From Anaerolineae bacterium (GTDB lineage: Bacteria > Chloroflexota > Anaerolineae > JAFGEY01), in contig JAFGJF010000116.1 in NCBI GenBank assembly GCA_016929205.1, positions 1-17,814 on the forward strand: a DNA stretch of 17,814 bases, read 5' to 3'. Below are positions 15,549 to 17,814 of the stretch, one piece after another (the stretch's first letter is position 1; each line of letters opens with the position of its first letter). Both the position numbers and the translations under genes were made by a program. The notes beneath the pieces were generated by a model that saw only the letters and a program-made list of their open reading frames with translations, ran no database searches and was not told the origin of the DNA.

Positions 15549-15635
15549 TCAGCTCGCTGCCACGAGGAACGGAAAAGCGCACACAAGTGGAAGACTCGAT
15601 CCCTGCCATGAGGTTGTCCTGATTCGCACACTCAT
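15549..15635 (-). CDS. Small ORF (28 aa), candidate leader or short peptide
   Basis: ATG at 15635 follows AAAGGAGG at six nucleotides, an excellent ribosome site, and a promoter-like sequence lies just upstream. The 28-residue product starts MSVRIRTTSWQGSS and ends in a hydrophobic stretch, LPLVCAFPFLVAAS. It matches no family I know. Two terminator-like hairpins follow before the ABC exporter, so it could be a regulatory leader peptide or a tiny exported peptide. An overlapping frame is open further (15478-15609) and competes with this reading, so a frameshifted or misread gene cannot be excluded. Confidence 0.4.
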   Translation of the reverse strand: MSVRIRTTSWQGSSLPLVCAFPFLVAAS

Positions 15636-15679
15636 CCCGCTCCTCCTTTCGACACAGTGCAGTGAATACAACGATAAGA

Positions 15680-15708
15680 ATATTATCATATGATCACCTT
15701 GCTGTCAA
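15680..15708 (-). promoter_or_regulatory. Promoter of the small ORF / ABC exporter unit
   Basis: On the minus strand a consensus TTGACA (15708-15703) overlaps the stop codon of the upstream gene. It is followed after 17 nt by TAATAT (15685-15680), or after 15 nt by the better-matching GATAAT (15687-15682). The predicted start is near 15673. Confidence 0.6.
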
Positions 15709-16385
15709 ACAGCATTTTCCACGCCTTTCTCAAACAGTGCCATTCCCTCTGCTACCTTGCCTATATGTTCTTTGCCGTGATCAATCAACTGACCAAGCGG
15801 TTTGGCTGTGTCTGACCGGGCAACGTCGATAGCGTCTTTGTAAATGTGCCACAGATGCTGCGCAAAGCTCCATCGATTCAACCGTGGCAGCACATCCCAC
15901 TGAGTGGGATCGATCCGGCTTGCATACCAACGCATGTCGCTCACAATCGAACACAATACCTGAGCGTCCTCTGGCATGCATTGTCCCCGCTCGCAAAGCA
16001 TCTGATAGGTCTCGTCCAATTGATCGAGCATATCGGGAACACTTGGGCGAACGTCCGGATCAACGATCTCGGTGACCCAACCCACAATGTCGCTGCCATC
16101 GACCCAGCCGTTGACCCCACCGAGGCTGTTGATAATGAGGTAACGATCGTCCTGGATATCGCCAACCAGGTGCATAATATGCCCCCCACCACGCCACTTT
16201 ACCAGGACAATGTCACCATTTTGGATATGGCGGAAATTGACCACCGGTGAAAAGGTCAGTGTCTGTCCGTGTTTCAATACACCACGCATAGAAGCCAGAT
16301 TTCCCCCGTCAGCCAAAGTAAAAGTAAAAGAACGACCTGCTTTTAGTGCTTCTAACAGCGGAACTTGACGTTTTCGCTTGCTCAT
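15705..16385 (-). CDS. Fusion of an S24/S26-like peptidase-fold domain and a DinB-like domain
   Basis: This 226-residue cytoplasmic protein lacks signal peptide or membrane helix. Residues 20-106 resemble the S24/S26 (LexA / signal peptidase) fold: LASMRGVLKHGQTLTF with the candidate nucleophile Ser32 before Met33, the strand NGDIVLVKW (56-64), then HIMHLVGD with His72 where archaeal/ER-type signal peptidases carry His instead of Lys. Residues 115-226 look like a DinB/YfiT four-helix domain: WSFAQHLWHIYKDA (172-185) and DHGKEHIGKV (202-211), with His177, His203 and His207 as candidate metal ligands. The ATG at 16385 follows AGGAGG at six nucleotides. It lies between the radical SAM gene and the ABC exporter, which suggests a maturation role, but proteolysis is unproven. 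Domain assignments are by eye. Confidence 0.65.
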   Translation of the reverse strand: MSKRKRQVPLLEALKAGRSFTFTLADGGNLASMRGVLKHGQTLTFSPVVNFRHIQNGDIVLVKWRGGGHIMHLVGDIQDDRYLIINSLGGVNGWVDGSDIVGWVTEIVDPDVRPSVPDMLDQLDETYQMLCERGQCMPEDAQVLCSIVSDMRWYASRIDPTQWDVLPRLNRWSFAQHLWHIYKDAIDVARSDTAKPLGQLIDHGKEHIGKVAEGMALFEKGVENAV

Positions 16386-16400
16386 CCAGTACCTCCTATA

Positions 16401-16433
16401 ACAAAACGCCGTGAGGGTTTAACCGCCCACGGC
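16401..16433 (-). terminator. Terminator-like hairpin 2, just upstream of the S24/DinB gene
   Basis: GCCGTG (16433-16428) pairs with CACGGC (16413-16408), with an inner GGTT/AACC stem, and TTTT follows (16406-16403). The SD of the next gene begins within about 10 nt, so the hairpin could block transcription or translation of it. Confidence 0.55.
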
Positions 16434-16478
16434 TCAGATTGGCACCTGGCAAACAGATGTGAGACACTGTCCAATTAC

Positions 16479-16513
16479 GAAAAAGAGCCGTGGGAACAGA
16501 GCTGCCCCACGGC
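16479..16513 (-). terminator. Terminator-like hairpin 1
   Basis: A perfect 8-bp stem GCCGTGGG/CCCACGGC (16513-16506 with 16494-16487) around an 11-nt loop that contains CAG/CTG, followed by CTCTTTTT. It has the shape of an intrinsic terminator on the minus strand. Confidence 0.7.
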
Positions 16514-16530
16514 CCATTGACGACTACAAC

Positions 16531-16559
16531 ATCTCCAAAAAGTGCGAAAGCTTGGAGAT
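16531..16559 (-). other. Stem-loop in the leader of the S24/DinB gene
   Basis: ATCTCCAA (16531-16538) and TTGGAGAT (16552-16559) form a perfect 8-bp stem with a 13-nt loop. No T-run follows, so it is a structural element of the leader rather than a terminator. Confidence 0.5.
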
Positions 16560-16604
16560 CCAGACAATGCGTACAATGAACTCAGCAGGTCATAACCAAA
16601 TGAC

Positions 16605-16676
16605 CTATTCGATGGCAGCAACTCTATCCGCTACAAGTTCTACGAATAGAGCGCCGATACTCATATCAGCAATCAT
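16605..16676 (-). CDS. Small ORF (23 aa), candidate short peptide next to the radical SAM gene
   Basis: ATG at 16676 follows AAAGGA at seven nucleotides and opens a 23-residue frame, MIADMSIGALFVELVADRVA plus three residues, ending at TAG 16607-16605. The same frame has an earlier ATG at 16703 (32 residues, starting MGLSAKEWN) with no SD. The product is an amphipathic, helix-prone peptide with no known match. It lies 88 nt downstream of the radical SAM stop, behind a promoter-like sequence and ahead of two terminator-like hairpins. It could be a radical SAM substrate, a leader peptide, or the remnant of a longer gene: after the stop the frame continues with protein-like stretches broken by further stops. 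Confidence 0.35.
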   Translation of the reverse strand: MIADMSIGALFVELVADRVAAIE

Positions 16677-16718
16677 ATTCCATTCCTTTGCAGACAAGCC
16701 CATTGACGCGATGTATCT

Positions 16719-16747
16719 ATTGTACTATACGCTCAAGATTTCACCAA
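16719..16747 (-). promoter_or_regulatory. Promoter-like sequence in front of the small ORF and S24/DinB gene
   Basis: On the minus strand: TTGGTG (16747-16742), a 17-nt spacer and TACAAT (16724-16719). The predicted start is near 16712, in the gap after the radical SAM gene. Confidence 0.45.
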
Positions 16748-16764
16748 ATGAGATTGTCGATGTT

Positions 16765-17706
16765 CTACTGCGCCATTTGTTTGCGCATCGACCTACACAG
16801 ATCGCAGATCGAATAGTACCCTCTTGGATCAGGATCGATGCCTCTGGCTTGCGCCAAATCGACCAGCGCCGCAACCCCACCCGTCAAAAGCGCCTTTGCT
16901 TCAGAGATGGCGTACGGATCGTACCGCTCCAGGATTTCAAGAACGTTCTCCTGGGTCGCGTTGCCGATAGTCCAGTCGTAGCAAATACTGATCCCGCCGT
17001 CGGGTTCGATGCTGATACAGCTCATCTCGTCCAGCCGGCTGCCATAGGGCACATCTTCACACGAGCCCGCTGGCATCGGCTGCTTGGACGGAAGGTATGG
17101 TGCTAACCACGTCAGCGCATTGCCGCTGGGCTGGACGATGTTGCCCTCATCCTCTCTGACGGGCAGGTGCGACAGCGCCTGCAGGATCTCCCTGGTCCGC
17201 TGGTTCCAGGCGTTATCGTGTTCCCTGGAAACCACCCAGCACGGATTCCAGGCCACCTCGTCGATCCCGGCGTCCACCAGCGCCCGTGCGTTCCTTTCCA
17301 CCGTCTCCAATGGAACATGCTCTTGGTGAAAAGCGTCGACAGAGATATACACCGAATTGACGCCGCTTTCGGCCAGCCGGCCAGCGACCTGGCGGGACGC
17401 CGCTTCGCTTCCCGGCACGCCGGCGTTGGTGATCACCGAGCGATGCGCGATCCCGTTCTCCATCGCCGTTCGATGGATGGCGCAGACGACATCGGGATAG
17501 AACAGCGGCTCGCCACCCCAACACATCACCGAACGCACATTGTACGTGCTGGCCACCTGTCGCACAATCTGCACGGCCAACGCTGCGTCAAGTGACGTCG
17601 ACCTGGATCTTCGCAACGCTTGCCCGACCTGGCAGTGTTTGCAATGCGAGTTGCAGCGATAGGTAACGGCGAACTCGAGACGGTCTAGATCTAGAAATGC
17701 ACTCAT
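16765..17706 (-). CDS. Radical SAM protein with SPASM-like C-terminal cluster region
   Basis: This 313-residue enzyme has the radical SAM cluster motif CNSHCKHC (Cys18, Cys22, Cys25) in FAVTYRCNSHCKHCQVG, then CWGGEPLFYPD, the GGE motif that contacts SAM. It also has ITNAG and YISVDAFHQEHVPLE. The C-terminal third has SCEDV, SCISIEPDGGISICYDW, a GNATQENVLEIL segment and a closing CDLC. This pattern resembles SPASM/Twitch domains that bind an auxiliary [4Fe-4S] cluster, often in peptide-modifying enzymes. It is shorter than many RiPP maturases and has no visible N-terminal RRE domain. Related stand-alone proteins of unknown function exist, so a peptide substrate is possible but not shown. The start ATG overlaps the stop of the preceding gene as ATGA. 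Confidence 0.88.
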   Translation of the reverse strand: MSAFLDLDRLEFAVTYRCNSHCKHCQVGQALRRSRSTSLDAALAVQIVRQVASTYNVRSVMCWGGEPLFYPDVVCAIHRTAMENGIAHRSVITNAGVPGSEAASRQVAGRLAESGVNSVYISVDAFHQEHVPLETVERNARALVDAGIDEVAWNPCWVVSREHDNAWNQRTREILQALSHLPVREDEGNIVQPSGNALTWLAPYLPSKQPMPAGSCEDVPYGSRLDEMSCISIEPDGGISICYDWTIGNATQENVLEILERYDPYAISEAKALLTGGVAALVDLAQARGIDPDPRGYYSICDLCRSMRKQMAQ

Positions 17707-17814
17707 GGGTTCTCTTGTCCTCTCTCCTTGACCGGCATATAGAACGATACCTCGTCAAACACCAGATGATTGCCCCACGGTTCGATAAGGCCGCGAGGGA
17801 AACGACCACATTCG
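17703..17814 (-). CDS. 3' end of an unidentified gene (partial)
   Basis: A minus-strand frame entering from the window edge gives 36 residues ending NHLVFDEVSFYMPVKERGQE, then NP and TGA at 17705-17703. It is not recognisable from this fragment. The 4-nt ATGA overlap with the radical SAM gene indicates translational coupling, so the product probably works with that enzyme. Its beginning lies outside the window. Confidence 0.6.
   Translation of the reverse strand, partial: ECGRFPRGLIEPWGNHLVFDEVSFYMPVKERGQENP

Noticed and set aside
15538..15693. A plus-strand 51-codon ORF behind AAGGAGGT at 15529-15536.
   Set aside because: The SD is only two bases from the ATG, there is no plus-strand promoter or clear terminator, and all neighbouring genes are on the minus strand. 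The same bases make better sense as an anti-SD on the minus strand.
15380..16513. Insertion-sequence ends or a MITE, suggested by the repeated palindromes.
   Set aside because: There is no transposase gene and no target-site duplication was seen. Each palindrome is followed by a T-run on the same strand, which fits terminators or attenuators better.
16459..17106. A 215-codon plus-strand ORF across the leader and the 3' part of the radical SAM gene.
   Set aside because: It lies antisense to a well-supported radical SAM gene, has no ribosome site, and its product is low in recognisable motifs.
10143..17706. A mycofactocin-like pathway, because a radical SAM enzyme, a creatininase homologue (the MftE family) and a peptide tail IxGMxxxY all occur in the window.
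   Set aside because: The creatininase gene is on the other strand, about 6 kb away, with its own promoter and terminator. No MftB-like chaperone, MftD-like dehydrogenase or glycosyltransferase partner is seen. The peptide match is only a few residues in an uncertain frame.

Overview
The window reads as chromosomal DNA of a free-living bacterium. It has GC-rich coding sequence, clear Shine-Dalgarno (SD) sites, several TTG starts and sigma70-type promoters. The gene mix (giant GT-C type membrane proteins with beta-sandwich tails, multi-GAF RsbU phosphatases, an M55 peptidase beside a cyclase-family hydrolase and a creatininase homologue) is reminiscent of Chloroflexota (Anaerolineae-like). That placement is an inference from gene style, not from a marker gene.

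Left part, plus strand, 1-8431. A truncated protein end and a complete 866-residue GT-C-like membrane protein are followed by a polyprenol-phosphate-mannose-synthase-like GT2 enzyme with its own promoter. Together these suggest lipid-linked sugar transfer at the membrane. Next is a self-contained partner-switching module behind a promoter with a consensus -10 box: a STAS anti-sigma antagonist (RsbV-like), an RsbW-like kinase, and a very large membrane-anchored RsbU-like phosphatase with four GAF domains. A perfect 32-bp palindrome lies inside the phosphatase gene.

Middle part, 8424-11071. A minus-strand pair (KynB-like cyclase and DppA-like M55 peptidase) is divergent from a plus-strand creatininase-family hydrolase. 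The two promoters overlap at their -35 boxes. The creatininase transcript ends at a textbook intrinsic terminator.

Right part, minus strand, 17814-11085. In transcription order: the end of an unidentified gene, a radical SAM protein coupled to it by ATGA, a 379-nt leader, a fusion of an S24/S26-like domain with a DinB-like domain, a 378-nt leader, an ABC exporter, an overlapping GNAT acetyltransferase, an enolase-superfamily dehydratase/racemase and a YrrT-like methyltransferase. Each leader carries a promoter-like sequence, a tiny ORF with an SD, and two terminator-like hairpins built from the same GCCGTGGG stem. Neighbouring hairpins could pair with each other, so the leaders look like attenuators or short-peptide loci. 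This radical SAM / small peptide / protease-like / exporter region is the best candidate for an undescribed system. No precursor peptide or modification is proven by the sequence alone.
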